Assembly (NCBI RefSeq): GCF_018129385.1
Contig: NZ_JAFCLN010000006.1
Location: forward strand, 248,001-312,000
Source of the DNA: Bradyrhizobium lablabi
GTDB taxonomy: Bacteria > Pseudomonadota > Alphaproteobacteria > Rhizobiales > Xanthobacteraceae
DNA: 64,000 bases
Direction: 5' to 3'
The position numbers and the translations under genes were made by a program. How positions within the stretch are numbered: the stretch's first letter is position 1; each line of letters begins with the position of its first letter. This document shows, one piece after another, positions 26,427 through 36,871 of this stretch. Below the pieces are notes generated by a model. That model saw only the letters and a list, made by a program, of their open reading frames with translations, ran no database searches and was not told where the DNA came from.

Positions 26427-28178
26427 CTATCGCGCAGGCCTTACCGGCGCGGAGATCTGTTCGGTGCGGTCGCGCTCGGTCATGTCGACGACCGTCTCCA
26501 TCGGCGCGGTGAGTTCGTAGACGTAGGACACATCGGTGAAGTAGCGTTTCGAGGTGCCGCCCAGCGCTTCGGGCGCGACGCGGTCGAGCAGGATCAGGCC
26601 GAAATCGCTATCGGGCCGGCGCGTCGCCTCGCTGGTGTTGAACTCTTCCCAGCGGAAATGAAACACCGCCTCCGGCTCCTCGCCGTTGACTTCCCAATGC
26701 GCGACGATGTGCGGATGCTTTCCGACCAGTGACAGGCCCTCATCGGAATGCGAGGCCAGCTCGAAGAACAGCAGCGACAGGCTCTGCGCAGCGCGAGCGC
26801 TGACGGCGATGTCGGGCCCGTTGATCGCGATGCGGTCGGCATGGGGAATCGCGCGCGCCTCGAACAGGCCCTTCAGCTTGACGCCCTGCCACTGGCTCTC
26901 GCTGAGCAGCGAGACCACATTGGCCATGGCGTGAATGCGTCCGATCAGCAGCTCGCGCGAGACGTCGATATCCGATCCGTGGCGCAGCGTGCGCGTGACG
27001 ATCGACTGGATCACGGCCAGGATGTTTTTCACGCGGTGATTGAGCTCGTCGATCACGGCGGTGAGCCGCCGCTCGAATCCGATTCTGACCTGGATCTCGC
27101 GCGAAAGCCGCAAATTGTTGTAGGCGACATAGCCGAACAGGCCGCAGACGATTCCGGTGAGCGCAAGGCCAATGGCGGCGACGATCGCGGCGGTCTGCTG
27201 CGCGCGCAGCGCGGCGTTGGTCTTCGCGTAATAGCCGAGCGTCCAGTCGCGGCCGCCGAACGTCACGGTGCGCAGGATCAGGGGCGCCGGATCGCCCTCC
27301 CTCACCGCGCGCGAGCTGATGATGCCCTGGTCGTCGGCGATCAGCTCGTTGTTGGGCTCCTGCGGATTGCGCAGTGCCACCGAGAACATCGACAGATCGT
27401 CATTCGTCAGCATCAGCGGCGCCAGTTCATAGGAAAAGGCAACGAAGCCGGCCGGCTGGCTGGCGCCCTCCTGCTGCACGGGCGCGGCAAGCACGATGCC
27501 GATCGGCCCGTTCTTGCGCAGAAGCGTGATCGGATCGGACGCGACCGGCTTGCCGTCGGCCCTTGCGCGGGCCAGCGTCGGCCCGATGATCGAATCCTGA
27601 TCGAGCACGCGCCCGGGAAGGCCGATCGTTTCCGGGTTGCGCGGCTCGATATCCATCATGACATTGACGGGCTTGTCGATCCCCTTCAGGTCGAGCGGCT
27701 GGCCGTCATAGTCGCGGATGATCGGGTTGGAGAATCCCTCGCGCTTCAGCTCGTCCTGCGCCTTCGCAAGCTCGTTCGGCTGCAACCGCGCGATCCAGGA
27801 CGCCAACACGAAATCGGTCTTGAAGGCATAGATCGACGAGCGCAGCGGCTGGAGCATGTTGGCCTTCACCATCGACGGCGCTCGGAACAGGCCGGAGGCG
27901 ACGCGGGCGAGCAACTCGCGCTCGGTGAGGCGGTCCTGCACCAGACTCGCATGCACGTCGATCGCGCGCGCCATCGCAATGCTGTCGAGCGTCAGTTCCT
28001 GATCGTGCACGCGCCAGGCTGCGCCCCCCGAGAGCAGGGCTCCGATGAGCGCAATGAAAGCAATGATGAAGCCCAGCCGAACCACTCGTTTACTCGGAAG
28101 TGCAGGGTTGGCGATGAACAGGACAGTGCTTCTGGCGTCGGCCGGGGCGGCAACGAAACGGAGCAGGATGAAGGCCAA
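26427..28178 (-). CDS. CHASE-domain sensor histidine kinase, HWE/HisKA_2 type, with degenerate ATPase motifs
   Basis: 583 residues as the frame reads, opening with TTG 28178; no ribosome binding site marks it, and an internal GTG before VVRLGFIIAF is possible. Membrane helices at about 32-54 and 332-358 flank a periplasmic CHASE sensor. The phospho-acceptor box is good (ELNHRVKNILAVIQSI). The ATP-binding part is unusual: the N-box reads ELASHSDEGLSL where HWE kinases have EL(A)TNAxKYGAL, so the Mg-ATP asparagine is His. The G-box has DSDFG for GFG. It follows the ecfG terminator convergently and is the obvious candidate input protein for PhyR. Confidence 0.85.
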   Translation of the reverse strand: MAFILLRFVAAPADARSTVLFIANPALPSKRVVRLGFIIAFIALIGALLSGGAAWRVHDQELTLDSIAMARAIDVHASLVQDRLTERELLARVASGLFRAPSMVKANMLQPLRSSIYAFKTDFVLASWIARLQPNELAKAQDELKREGFSNPIIRDYDGQPLDLKGIDKPVNVMMDIEPRNPETIGLPGRVLDQDSIIGPTLARARADGKPVASDPITLLRKNGPIGIVLAAPVQQEGASQPAGFVAFSYELAPLMLTNDDLSMFSVALRNPQEPNNELIADDQGIISSRAVREGDPAPLILRTVTFGGRDWTLGYYAKTNAALRAQQTAAIVAAIGLALTGIVCGLFGYVAYNNLRLSREIQVRIGFERRLTAVIDELNHRVKNILAVIQSIVTRTLRHGSDIDVSRELLIGRIHAMANVVSLLSESQWQGVKLKGLFEARAIPHADRIAINGPDIAVSARAAQSLSLLFFELASHSDEGLSLVGKHPHIVAHWEVNGEEPEAVFHFRWEEFNTSEATRRPDSDFGLILLDRVAPEALGGTSKRYFTDVSYVYELTAPMETVVDMTERDRTEQISAPVRPAR

Positions 28179-28356
28179 CCGCAGGAGATAATGAAGGAGC
28201 GATCATCGAGACGCAACTGCGGCTGCCAGCAGGTAACCATTATGAACGCCGCCAATGCTGCTTTGGCAGCGGCAGAGTGCAATAATAGCGGAAGCTCGAT
28301 TTGGTTCCGCGAGTGCGGCGAATTTTAGCAGCTCCGGGCGATCGTTAACGAATTGG

Positions 28357-29016
28357 TTAATTACGGTTGCCGGCGCGGCCGGCTTTCCCAGGCGCTTGCG
28401 AGGGCGTGAGGCCACCCTTGGCCTCGATGAAACCGATGATGCGCTCCAGCCCCTCGCTCTTCTTCAGGTTGGTCATCACGAACGGCCGCTCGCCCCGCAT
28501 CCTCTTTGCGTCGGTGTTCATCTTCTCGAGCGAGGCGCCGACATGGGGGGCCAGATCGATCTTGTTGATGACGAGCAGGTCGGAGCGGGTGATGCCGGGG
28601 CCGCCCTTGGAGGGGATCTTGTCGCCGGCGGCGACGTCGATCACGTAAATCGTGAGGTCGGCGAGTTCGGGAGAAAAGGTGGCGGCAAGATTGTCGCCGC
28701 CGGACTCGATCAGCACCAGATCGAGATTGGGGAACTTGGCACGCATGTCCGCCACGGCCGCGAGATTCATCGAGGCGTCCTCCCGTATCGCGGTATGCGG
28801 GCAGCCGCCGGTCTCGACGCCGGCGATACGGTCCGGCGTCAGCGAGCCGGAGCGCACCAGGAATTCGGCATCCCATTTGGTGTAGATGTCATTGGTGATC
28901 GCGGCGATGTCGTAGCGCTCGCGCATGTTCTTGCAGAGCAGATCCATCAGCGCCGTCTTTCCCGATCCGACCGGGCCGCCGACTCCGATCCGAAGCGGGC
29001 CGTGTGTGCTGGGCAT
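28357..29016 (-). CDS. ureG: Urease accessory GTPase UreG
   Basis: 219 residues. P-loop [15 protein letters not shown], the nickel-binding [15 protein letters not shown] (CPH motif), switch region [15 protein letters not shown] and G4 NKIDLAP. UreG delivers nickel to apo-urease with UreD, UreF and UreE, driven by GTP. It is last in the urease operon, separated from ureF by a palindromic repeat. The 178 bp beyond its end (28179-28356) hold no gene. Confidence 0.97.
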   Translation of the reverse strand: MPSTHGPLRIGVGGPVGSGKTALMDLLCKNMRERYDIAAITNDIYTKWDAEFLVRSGSLTPDRIAGVETGGCPHTAIREDASMNLAAVADMRAKFPNLDLVLIESGGDNLAATFSPELADLTIYVIDVAAGDKIPSKGGPGITRSDLLVINKIDLAPHVGASLEKMNTDAKRMRGERPFVMTNLKKSEGLERIIGFIEAKGGLTPSQAPGKAGRAGNRN

Positions 29017-29032
29017 TGCTCATTCTCTCCAT

Positions 29033-29164
29033 CGTCGTCCCGGCCAAGCGAAGCGCGAGCCGGGACCCATACGCCGCGGCCTATCTTATTTGCTCAAATG
29101 GCAGACGGCTTTGTTACATTACGGGCACTTGGGGTTATGGGTCCCTGCGTTCGCAGGGACGACA
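29033..29164. repeat. Palindromic intergenic repeat between ureF and ureG
   Basis: Left end CGTCGTCCCGGCCAAGCGAA with GCGAGCCGGGACCCATA; right end TATGGGTCCCTGCGTTCGC then AGGGACGACA. The outer arms CGTCGTCCC and GGGACGAC(A) pair. It lies inside the operon and could lower ureG expression or stabilise upstream mRNA. Confidence 0.7.
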
Positions 29165-29176
29165 GAATAGCTGGGA

Positions 29177-29908
29177 TCACGACCGGAACAGCCTCGTATA
29201 TTGCGTCTCGTGGCGAAGGCTCGCGAGATCGGCGCGGAAGGTGGCGCTGCCGAGATCATCGAGCTTAGCTGTGATGGCGCGGCCGGCGGGCGCAGCGACG
29301 ACAGGCTCGAGCTGCGCCAGCACACGTTGGCTGTCGGTCTGGCCGAGCGGAATGAGGCGGCTGCCGGCGGAAATCCAGTTCGACACCACGGCATGGAGAA
29401 ACGCATGCAGCACGGGCTGTAGCGGAATGGCGTGCACGGCGCTGACAAGACCGACGGCCACGGGATAGACGATCGGGCCGCCGCAAGCCTCGATCACCTC
29501 GTCGAGGCCGTCGGAGGGCCAGGCGGCGCGCGCGATCTCGATGAAGGCGCGGCCCTGCGTCGTGGTCTCGAGCTGGCGCTCGCGCGAGGGCACGAAGGCG
29601 GCGGCAAGCTCGGCGATTTCGTGCAACGCGCGATCGTCATGCGAGACTACTGCGCGATGCGCCTGCGCCAGGAAAACCGCGTCGCAAAAGCCTGAACCGT
29701 CGGCGAGCATCGCGGCAAGCCAGTCGTGCAACGACGCAGCATCCCCGATGTCTCCAGCCTCCACCGCCCATTCGATGCCGCTGGAATAGGCGAACGACCC
29801 GACCGGAAAGGAGGGCGAGAGCCAGGTCATCAGCCGGTACAGCGCCGCCATTTCGCTGTCGCTCATGGCATGCGCTGCTTCGACCGGCACGCCGCTACTT
29901 GTGGTCAT
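29177..29908 (-). CDS. ureF: Urease accessory protein UreF
   Basis: 243 residues from ATG 29908 ([20 protein letters not shown]); ATG 29866 is an alternative. The frame extends to 30085, but that part is the shadow of the histidine-rich tail of ureE. Core: [20 protein letters not shown], the conserved UreF N-terminus, then all-helical protein with [17 protein letters not shown]. UreF bridges UreD and UreG in nickel insertion. With the first start it overlaps ureE by 14 bp. Confidence 0.94.
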   Translation of the reverse strand: MTTSSGVPVEAAHAMSDSEMAALYRLMTWLSPSFPVGSFAYSSGIEWAVEAGDIGDAASLHDWLAAMLADGSGFCDAVFLAQAHRAVVSHDDRALHEIAELAAAFVPSRERQLETTTQGRAFIEIARAAWPSDGLDEVIEACGGPIVYPVAVGLVSAVHAIPLQPVLHAFLHAVVSNWISAGSRLIPLGQTDSQRVLAQLEPVVAAPAGRAITAKLDDLGSATFRADLASLRHETQYTRLFRS

Positions 29909-30506
29909 GAGCATGGGTATCGCCGTGGTGATGCTCGTGCTCGCAATGCTCGTCGTGATGGTGATGATGATCACCGTGATGGTGATGATCGTGGTGGTGG
30001 TGCGCATGATCGTGATGATGATCATGCGCATGGTGATGGCCGGTGTGGCCATGCCCATGATCGTGCGCGGCGTGCGGAGCGGCATAAGCGCCGCCTTCGG
30101 GATCGAACGGCGCCTCGATCTCGATGACGCGCGCCCCCAAGCCTCTCACCATCTCCTCGATGACATGGTCGCGGCGGATACGCAGGCCCTTGCCCATGAT
30201 TTGCGTCGGCAGATGGCGGTTGCCGAGATGCCAGGCAAGCCGCACCAGGTGCAGCGGATCGGCGCCGCGGATTTCCAGCAGCGGCTCGGGCGCGGCGACC
30301 ACCTCGATCAGCCGGCCGTCCTCCAGCACCAGCGCATCGCCGCCGCGCAGCGCAACGGCGTTTTCAAGGTCGAGCAGGAATTCGAGGCCGCGGGTGCCCG
30401 TCATCGCCATCCGCCGGCGATGGCGGTCGTCGAAATCGAGCACGACCGTATCAGCCGGCGCCTCCGCCCACCGATACTGTCCCCGGACCTGCGTCGCTCT
30501 AATCAT
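29895..30506 (-). CDS. ureE: Urease accessory nickel-binding protein UreE with long histidine-rich tail
   Basis: 203 residues. The N-terminal domain (1-75) and metal-binding domain (76-140) have [19 protein letters not shown] with the conserved dimer-interface histidine. The last 60 residues (from about 145) are mostly His, Asp and Glu, a nickel-storage tail longer than in many UreE proteins; the repeated CAT/GAC codons make a near-simple-sequence DNA stretch at 29900-30050. It hands nickel to UreG. Confidence 0.96.
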   Translation of the reverse strand: MIRATQVRGQYRWAEAPADTVVLDFDDRHRRRMAMTGTRGLEFLLDLENAVALRGGDALVLEDGRLIEVVAAPEPLLEIRGADPLHLVRLAWHLGNRHLPTQIMGKGLRIRRDHVIEEMVRGLGARVIEIEAPFDPEGGAYAAPHAAHDHGHGHTGHHHAHDHHHDHAHHHHDHHHHGDHHHHHDEHCEHEHHHGDTHAHDHK

Positions 30507-30520
30507 GCCTTTATCCTTTG

Positions 30521-30569
30521 AGGCATGATCTTATCGAAAAACCGGTGCCCACTTTTTCGGATCATGCCT
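30521..30569. repeat. Rhizobial palindromic repeat
   Basis: Perfect arms AGGCATGATC (30521-30530) and GATCATGCCT (30560-30569), with CGAAAAACCGGTGCCCAC in the centre. A second copy is at 44529-44570. Its right end supplies the stop codon of the ABM gene that follows. Confidence 0.8.
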
Positions 30570-30867
30570 TGATGGTATCCACTTTGTCTGCGCTGATGAT
30601 CTCGATCACGGTCGGCGAGGCCTTCAATGGCGAGGAGTACTCGCGCCAGACTTTCATATGCGGCGCGCGGCCATGGGCGTTGAGATCATCGCGTGTCTCC
30701 CAGCGCTCCACCACGACATAGGTATTGGGATCGTGAATGGCGGTGTGGCCCTCGTACGAGACGCAGCCCTTTTCCTTCAGCGTCTCGGCAATGCATTTCT
30801 TGTGTCCTGCGATGAAGGCCTCGCGCTGGTCCGGCTTCACCTGCGTGGTCGCGACGACATAGATCAT
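30562..30867 (-). CDS. ABM-fold putative quinol monooxygenase, copy 2
   Basis: 101 residues, MIYVVATTQVKPDQREAFIA then YVVVERWETRDDLNAH and APHMKVW: the antibiotic biosynthesis monooxygenase (ABM) dimeric ferredoxin-like fold, as in YgiN-type quinol monooxygenases. It is a tandem paralogue of the gene at 30890-31189. Located between ureC and ureE, an unusual place for such a protein; no direct urease role is known. Its stop codon lies at the edge of the palindromic repeat. Confidence 0.86.
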   Translation of the reverse strand: MIYVVATTQVKPDQREAFIAGHKKCIAETLKEKGCVSYEGHTAIHDPNTYVVVERWETRDDLNAHGRAPHMKVWREYSSPLKASPTVIEIISADKVDTIKA

Positions 30868-30889
30868 GTTCTCTCCCTTGTTCTTATCG

Positions 30890-31189
30890 TTAGCGCACGG
30901 TGACGTTGGCGGGCGTGATGATCTCGATCGTCGGCGGCGCGGTGATGCATTTCACGACGACGCGGCCAAAAGTCTTCATGTGTTCGGCGGTCCGGTGCGG
31001 CACCAGCGCCTCCTCATTCTCCCATTGCTCGACGAACACCATCTTGGCGGGATCCGTGACGCTCTCGTGCAGATCGTAGGCGATGTTGCCGGGCTCCTTG
31101 CGCGTCTCCTTGATGCAGGAGGTGGCGGCGGCGATGAATTCGGCGCGCGTCTCGGGTTTTACGGTCAGTGTGGCGACGACGTAGATCAC
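30890..31189 (-). CDS. ABM-fold putative quinol monooxygenase, copy 1
   Basis: 99 residues, MIYVVATLTVKPETRAEFIA, MVFVEQWENEEALVPH, AEHMKTF. Same fold and same first seven residues as its neighbour 22 bp downstream, so a tandem duplication that has since diverged (conserved VKP, E.W, HMK, IEII). Lies 47 bp after ureC on the same strand, so in the urease mRNA. Confidence 0.86.
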   Translation of the reverse strand: MIYVVATLTVKPETRAEFIAAATSCIKETRKEPGNIAYDLHESVTDPAKMVFVEQWENEEALVPHRTAEHMKTFGRVVVKCITAPPTIEIITPANVTVR

Positions 31190-31236
31190 GAAAAATCCTC
31201 CCGGCTCTTTGTTATGGGCATCGGCCGGGACGGGTT

Positions 31237-32952
<1,716 letters not shown>

Positions 32953-32975
32953 GACAGCCCCCCATTCCCCTGCGG

Positions 32976-33515
32976 TCAGAACGCGCTCTTCGCGCGTCTT
33001 ACGGCTTCATCAAATTCGGCATCGAGTTTTGCATTGACGCCGCGGCAGCCCGCGACGACTTTTTCGGCCCATATCGTATAGGCGGCGAGATCGTTGCGCT
33101 CGTCCCCGCTCGGGTCGGGGACGATGCGCGCGCGGATATTGCTGATCTTGTCGGCGATCTTGATCAGCTTTGCGCCCGGCGATTTATGCGGCGCGTCCTC
33201 GATCTGCTTTTGCTGGCGTTGCGGCTTGGGCAGCGACATGTCGTCGGTCACCTCCACCACCAGCGCGGCAACGCGTTCGCTGAATTTTTGCGCCAGCTCC
33301 TCGCGCGTCGTGTCGGTGTCTTCGACCGTGTCGTGCAGCCAACCGGCTGCCACCAGCTCGGCATCCGCGCCATCCGTAACCGCGGCGAGGATGTTCGCGA
33401 CCTCGGCGAGATGGTTGATATAGGGCTCGTTGCCGCGCCCCTTGCGCGCCATGCCGTTATGACGGCGCGCGGCGAGATCGGCGGCTTCGGAGACGAGGCG
33501 GATCGGTGGGAGCAT
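32976..33515 (-). CDS. HD-domain phosphohydrolase, (p)ppGpp-hydrolase (MESH1)-like
   Basis: 179 residues from ATG 33515, with AACGGAGG before it. The HD signature is complete: [18 protein letters not shown] (first His), [28 protein letters not shown] (HD and ED) and [13 protein letters not shown] (second D). This is the RelA/SpoT-type HD fold without a synthetase domain. A role in ppGpp or nucleotide breakdown is family inference. It is inserted between ureB and ureC, and an exact EcfG-type promoter ends 21 bp before the ATG, so it may also be made independently under stress. Confidence 0.85.
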   Translation of the reverse strand: MLPPIRLVSEAADLAARRHNGMARKGRGNEPYINHLAEVANILAAVTDGADAELVAAGWLHDTVEDTDTTREELAQKFSERVAALVVEVTDDMSLPKPQRQQKQIEDAPHKSPGAKLIKIADKISNIRARIVPDPSGDERNDLAAYTIWAEKVVAGCRGVNAKLDAEFDEAVRRAKSAF

Positions 33516-33536
33516 GGCAACCTCCGTTTTTGCCTC

Positions 33537-33562
33537 AACGGCACCATTGCCTGCATCGTTCC
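33537..33562 (-). promoter_or_regulatory. EcfG-type promoter inside the urease operon, before the HD gene
   Basis: Minus strand: GGAAC (33562-33558), 17 bases, CGTT (33540-33537). It is an exact match, located just downstream of ureB (ends 33582) and just upstream of the HD gene. Confidence 0.62.
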
Positions 33563-33581
33563 TCATGTTGCGCCTTCGAAA

Positions 33582-33887
33582 CTACAGCTTGCCCATGACG
33601 TCGCCGCGAAAGCCGTACACCGTGCGTTTTCCCGCGAGCGCGACCAGTTGCACGTCGCGGGTCTGGCCGGGTTCGAAGCGGACGGCGGTGCCGGCGGCGA
33701 TGTCGAGGCGCATGCCGCGGGCTTTCTTGCGGTCGAATTTCAGGGCGGGGTTGGTCTCGAAGAAATGGTAGTGCGAGCCGACCTGGATCGGGCGGTCGCC
33801 GGTATTGGCGACCGTCAGCGTAATGGTCTTGCGGCCGGCATTGAGCTCGATCTCGCCGTCCTTGATGAAGCGTTCGCCGGGGATCAT
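33582..33887 (-). CDS. ureB: Urease beta subunit
   Basis: 101 residues from ATG 33887 ([19 protein letters not shown]); the upstream frame to 33941 enters a palindromic repeat. Typical block [20 protein letters not shown]. Structural subunit of the (UreABC)3 enzyme. Confidence 0.97.
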   Translation of the reverse strand: MIPGERFIKDGEIELNAGRKTITLTVANTGDRPIQVGSHYHFFETNPALKFDRKKARGMRLDIAAGTAVRFEPGQTRDVQLVALAGKRTVYGFRGDVMGKL

Positions 33888-33914
33888 GTCTGTTACCTCG
33901 TATTGCCCTGTTTC

Positions 33915-34036
33915 CGTCATGGCCGGGCTTGTCCCGGCCATCCACGTCTAGCCGCACGCTCCGAAAGACGTGGATGCCCGGGACATAGGCGAGCGAAGCG
34001 ACGCCGTCCTTCGGACGACTATGCCCGGGCACGACG
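33915..34036. repeat. Palindromic intergenic repeat between ureA and ureB
   Basis: Left CGTCATGGCCGGGCTTGTC, CCGGCCATCCACGTC; right GACGTGGATGCCCGGGACA and ATGCCCGGGCACGACG, with an inner GCGAAGCGACGCCGTCC segment. Same family as 12233-12320. It sits inside the operon. Confidence 0.75.
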
Positions 34037-34057
34037 GCGTTGATGATTGTGCGCCCC

Positions 34058-34360
34058 TCACCGGATCGGCTCGTGCACGGTGACCAGCTTGGTCCCGTCG
34101 GGGAACGTTGCCTCCACCTGGATGTCGTGGATCATCTCGGCAATCCCGTCCATCACCTGCGCGCGGGTCAGCACCTGCGCGCCGGCCTGCATCAGGTCCG
34201 CCACCGTGCGGCCGTCGCGGGCGCCCTCGACGATGAAGTCGGAAATGATCGCGATCGCCTCGGGATGGTTGAGCTTGACGCCGCGCTCGAGCCGGCGGCG
34301 CGCCACCATCGCGGCCATCGAGATCAGAAGCTTGTCCTTTTCGCGGGGGGAAAGATTCAT
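34058..34360 (-). CDS. ureA: Urease gamma subunit
   Basis: 100 residues, [40 protein letters not shown] and [18 protein letters not shown], all UreA signatures. 22 bp after ureD. Confidence 0.98.
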   Translation of the reverse strand: MNLSPREKDKLLISMAAMVARRRLERGVKLNHPEAIAIISDFIVEGARDGRTVADLMQAGAQVLTRAQVMDGIAEMIHDIQVEATFPDGTKLVTVHEPIR

Positions 34361-34382
34361 GCGAGCACTCTGGTTGCGGGAA

Positions 34383-35210
34383 TTAGTTCAGCCACAGGCG
34401 GGGCAGCGGCGAAGGCGAGGCGCGGCCGAGCACCGTCATCATGTCAGCGCGCAGCCGGGCGGCATCTTGGGCACAGAAGCGCGCCATTGCAAATCCGTTC
34501 CAGGCAGAGATGCCGACTTCCCCGCCGAATGACTCCGAGGCTTCGCGGATGCGCTCCACCAGGGCTTCGTCGCCGGGCACGACCAGCGCCGTGCCGATGG
34601 CGACGCCGCCATTTGCAACGGCCGGCTTTGCGAGCTTATCGCCGATATTGCCATCGAGCCGCACGGTCTCGGCAAACACCAGCCGGCCGCCGCGGCGCAG
34701 CCGCCAGCGGTCGATGAATTCGCCATTTTGCATGCGCTCGCCCATGGCGGAGCGGCCGAACACGACGATTTCGCACAGCAAAAGAGATGCGTCCTCGGCC
34801 AGATCGATGTCGATCCGCCGGCTGATCCGGGCGTGGTCGAACAGGATGGTTTCCTGCGGCAGCCAGCCGAGATGCGCGCCGCTTTGCGCCTTGAGGGCAA
34901 TACTGAGCCGGGCGGCTTCGTCAGGCGCGCGGTAGACCTTTTCCGCCGCCGCCGTGGTCAGCGTCAGCCGCGCCCCCTCGCCTGCCGCTATCTCGATGTC
35001 GAAGCGGTCGCCGCCGGCAACACCTCCCGCGGTGTTGACGAACACCGCCGACAGACCCTCGGCTTCGGGAGATGGAAACCGCACGCGCAGTGAGCCGGAT
35101 TCATGCAAGGCCCCGCGGCGGGTGACACCGCCCTCGCTTCGCACGTCGAAGCGCACGGCGCCGCGGGCGCGGTTGGCCGCAAAGATCGCCGAGGCCGCGC
35201 CTGACTGCAT
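34383..35210 (-). CDS. ureD: Urease accessory protein UreD
   Basis: 275 residues from ATG 35210, with GGGGGAGAC before it; the frame upstream to 35306 overlaps urtE and is rejected. UreD/UreH blocks: [26 protein letters not shown] and [20 protein letters not shown]. It forms the base of the UreD-UreF-UreG chaperone on apo-urease. 43 bp downstream of urtE, so uptake and catabolism genes are probably one transcript. Confidence 0.95.
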   Translation of the reverse strand: MQSGAASAIFAANRARGAVRFDVRSEGGVTRRGALHESGSLRVRFPSPEAEGLSAVFVNTAGGVAGGDRFDIEIAAGEGARLTLTTAAAEKVYRAPDEAARLSIALKAQSGAHLGWLPQETILFDHARISRRIDIDLAEDASLLLCEIVVFGRSAMGERMQNGEFIDRWRLRRGGRLVFAETVRLDGNIGDKLAKPAVANGGVAIGTALVVPGDEALVERIREASESFGGEVGISAWNGFAMARFCAQDAARLRADMMTVLGRASPSPLPRLWLN

Positions 35211-35253
35211 GTCTCCCCCGGAAAGCGCGGCCGAGGGCCGCGTCAAATGATGA

Positions 35254-35949
35254 TCACAGAGCCATCTGGCGGCTGATCTCGCCGGGATCGAGGGTCGAGC
35301 GATCACAGGCGAATTTCACCGCGCCACGGTCCATGACCGCGAAATTGTCGCCGAGCTCGCAGGCAAAGTCGAGATATTGTTCGACCAGCACGATCGCGAT
35401 ATTGCCGAGGTTGCGAAGATAGGAGATCGCGCGGCCGATATCCTTGATGATCGAAGGCTGGATGCCCTCGGTCGGTTCGTCCAGCAGAAGCAGCTTTGGC
35501 CGCATCACCAGCGCCCGGCCGATCGCGAGTTGCTGCTGCTGGCCGCCGGAGAGGTCGCCGCCGCGGCGGCCCAGCATCGACGACAGCACCGGAAACAACG
35601 AAAACACGTCGTCCGGGATATTGCGGTCCTCGCGCTTCAGTGGGCCGAACCCGGTCTTCAAATTTTCTTCGACCGTGAGCAGCGGAAAGATCTCGCGGCC
35701 CTGCGGCACAAAACCGATACCCTTGCGGGCGCGCTCATAGGGTTTTAGCCCGGTGATGTCGGCGCCGTCGAAATTGATCGAGCCGGAGGCAATCGGATAT
35801 TGCCCGACCAGCGCGCGCAGCAGCGAGGTCTTGCCGACACCGTTGCGGCCGAGCACGCAGGTGACCTTGCCGGGTTCGGCCGCAAGCGATACGCCGCGCA
35901 GCGCCTGCGCCGCGCCGTAATAGAGGTTGATGTTGTCGACCTTCAGCAT
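35254..35949 (-). CDS. urtE: Urea ABC transporter ATP-binding protein UrtE
   Basis: 231 residues. Walker A GRNGVGKTSLL, signature LSGGQQQQLAIGRAL, Walker B LLLLDEPTEGIQPSI, a UrtE-typical sequence. With UrtD it powers urea import through UrtB-UrtC. Confidence 0.96.
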   Translation of the reverse strand: MLKVDNINLYYGAAQALRGVSLAAEPGKVTCVLGRNGVGKTSLLRALVGQYPIASGSINFDGADITGLKPYERARKGIGFVPQGREIFPLLTVEENLKTGFGPLKREDRNIPDDVFSLFPVLSSMLGRRGGDLSGGQQQQLAIGRALVMRPKLLLLDEPTEGIQPSIIKDIGRAISYLRNLGNIAIVLVEQYLDFACELGDNFAVMDRGAVKFACDRSTLDPGEISRQMAL

Positions 35950-35974
35950 GCGTCTACGCTCCGACGAATTGGAT

Positions 35975-36073
35975 CGTCATGCCCCGTGAAGGCGGGGCAT
36001 CCAGTACGCCGAGGCTGCGCGGCAAGAACTCATCTTCTCGGAATACTGGATCGTCCGCCTTCGCGGACGATGA
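35975..36073. repeat. Palindromic intergenic repeat between urtD and urtE
   Basis: Left CGTCATGCCCCGTGAAGGC, GGGGCATCCAGTA; right ATACTGGATCGTCCGCC, TTCGCGGACGATGAC. A one-ended version is at 59977-60005. Confidence 0.7.
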
Positions 36074-36105
36074 CAGCCTTGTTGGTGAAACGGTTGTAAC
36101 GCTCA

Positions 36106-36867
36106 TCAGCGCCCCAGATAGACTTCGATAACGCGTTCGTTCGACGAGACATCGTCGATGCTCCCTTCCGCCAGCACCGTGCCCTCGTGCAGGCAGGTGA
36201 CCTTGACGCCGAGTTCGCGCACGAAGGTCATGTCGTGCTCGACCACCATGACGGTCTTTTCCTTGTTGATCTCCTTCAGGAGCTCGGCGGTCTGATGGGT
36301 CTCGACGTCGGTCATCCCGGCGACGGGCTCATCGACCAGCAGCAGTTTTGGATCCTGCGCCAGCAGCATGCCGATCTCCAGCCACTGCTTCTGGCCATGC
36401 GACAGGCTGCCGGCCATCTTGCGGCGGACGTCCTTCAAACGGATGGTTTCCAGCACGCGGTCGATGCGCTCGGATTCATCCTTGCTGCCGCGCCAGAACA
36501 GCGTGCCCTTGACGCTGTGGTCGACATTGAGCGCCAGCAGCAGATTGTCCTCGATGGTCTGGCTCTCGAACACCGTCGGCTTCTGGAATTTGCGGCCGAT
36601 GCCGAGTTCGGCGATGCGGGTCTCGTCGAGACGCGTCAGGTCGGTGCTGCCGTCGAACAGCACGACACCCTCGTCCGGCTTGGTCTTGCCGGTGATGATG
36701 TCCATCATGGTGGTCTTGCCGGCGCCGTTCGGGCCGATGATGGCGCGCATCTCGCCGGGCTCCAGCGCCAGCGACAAATTGTTGATGGCGTGGAAGCCGT
36801 CGAACGAGACGTGCACGCCGTCGAGATACAGGATGGCGGAGGTGACGCGCGGGTCCATGACGTTCAT
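36106..36867 (-). CDS. urtD: Urea ABC transporter ATP-binding protein UrtD
   Basis: 253 residues. Walker A GPNGAGKTTMMDIITG, signature LSHGQKQWLEIGMLL (the SHGQKQWLE form marks UrtD), Walker B LLLVDEPVAGMTDVE. Starts 4 bp after urtC stop. Confidence 0.97.
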   Translation of the reverse strand: MNVMDPRVTSAILYLDGVHVSFDGFHAINNLSLALEPGEMRAIIGPNGAGKTTMMDIITGKTKPDEGVVLFDGSTDLTRLDETRIAELGIGRKFQKPTVFESQTIEDNLLLALNVDHSVKGTLFWRGSKDESERIDRVLETIRLKDVRRKMAGSLSHGQKQWLEIGMLLAQDPKLLLVDEPVAGMTDVETHQTAELLKEINKEKTVMVVEHDMTFVRELGVKVTCLHEGTVLAEGSIDDVSSNERVIEVYLGR

Positions 36868-36871
36868 GCGC

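Noticed and set aside
29900-30060. Tandem repeat or CRISPR-like array
   Set aside because: The periodic CAT/GTG pattern is the histidine-rich UreE tail, not spaced repeats.
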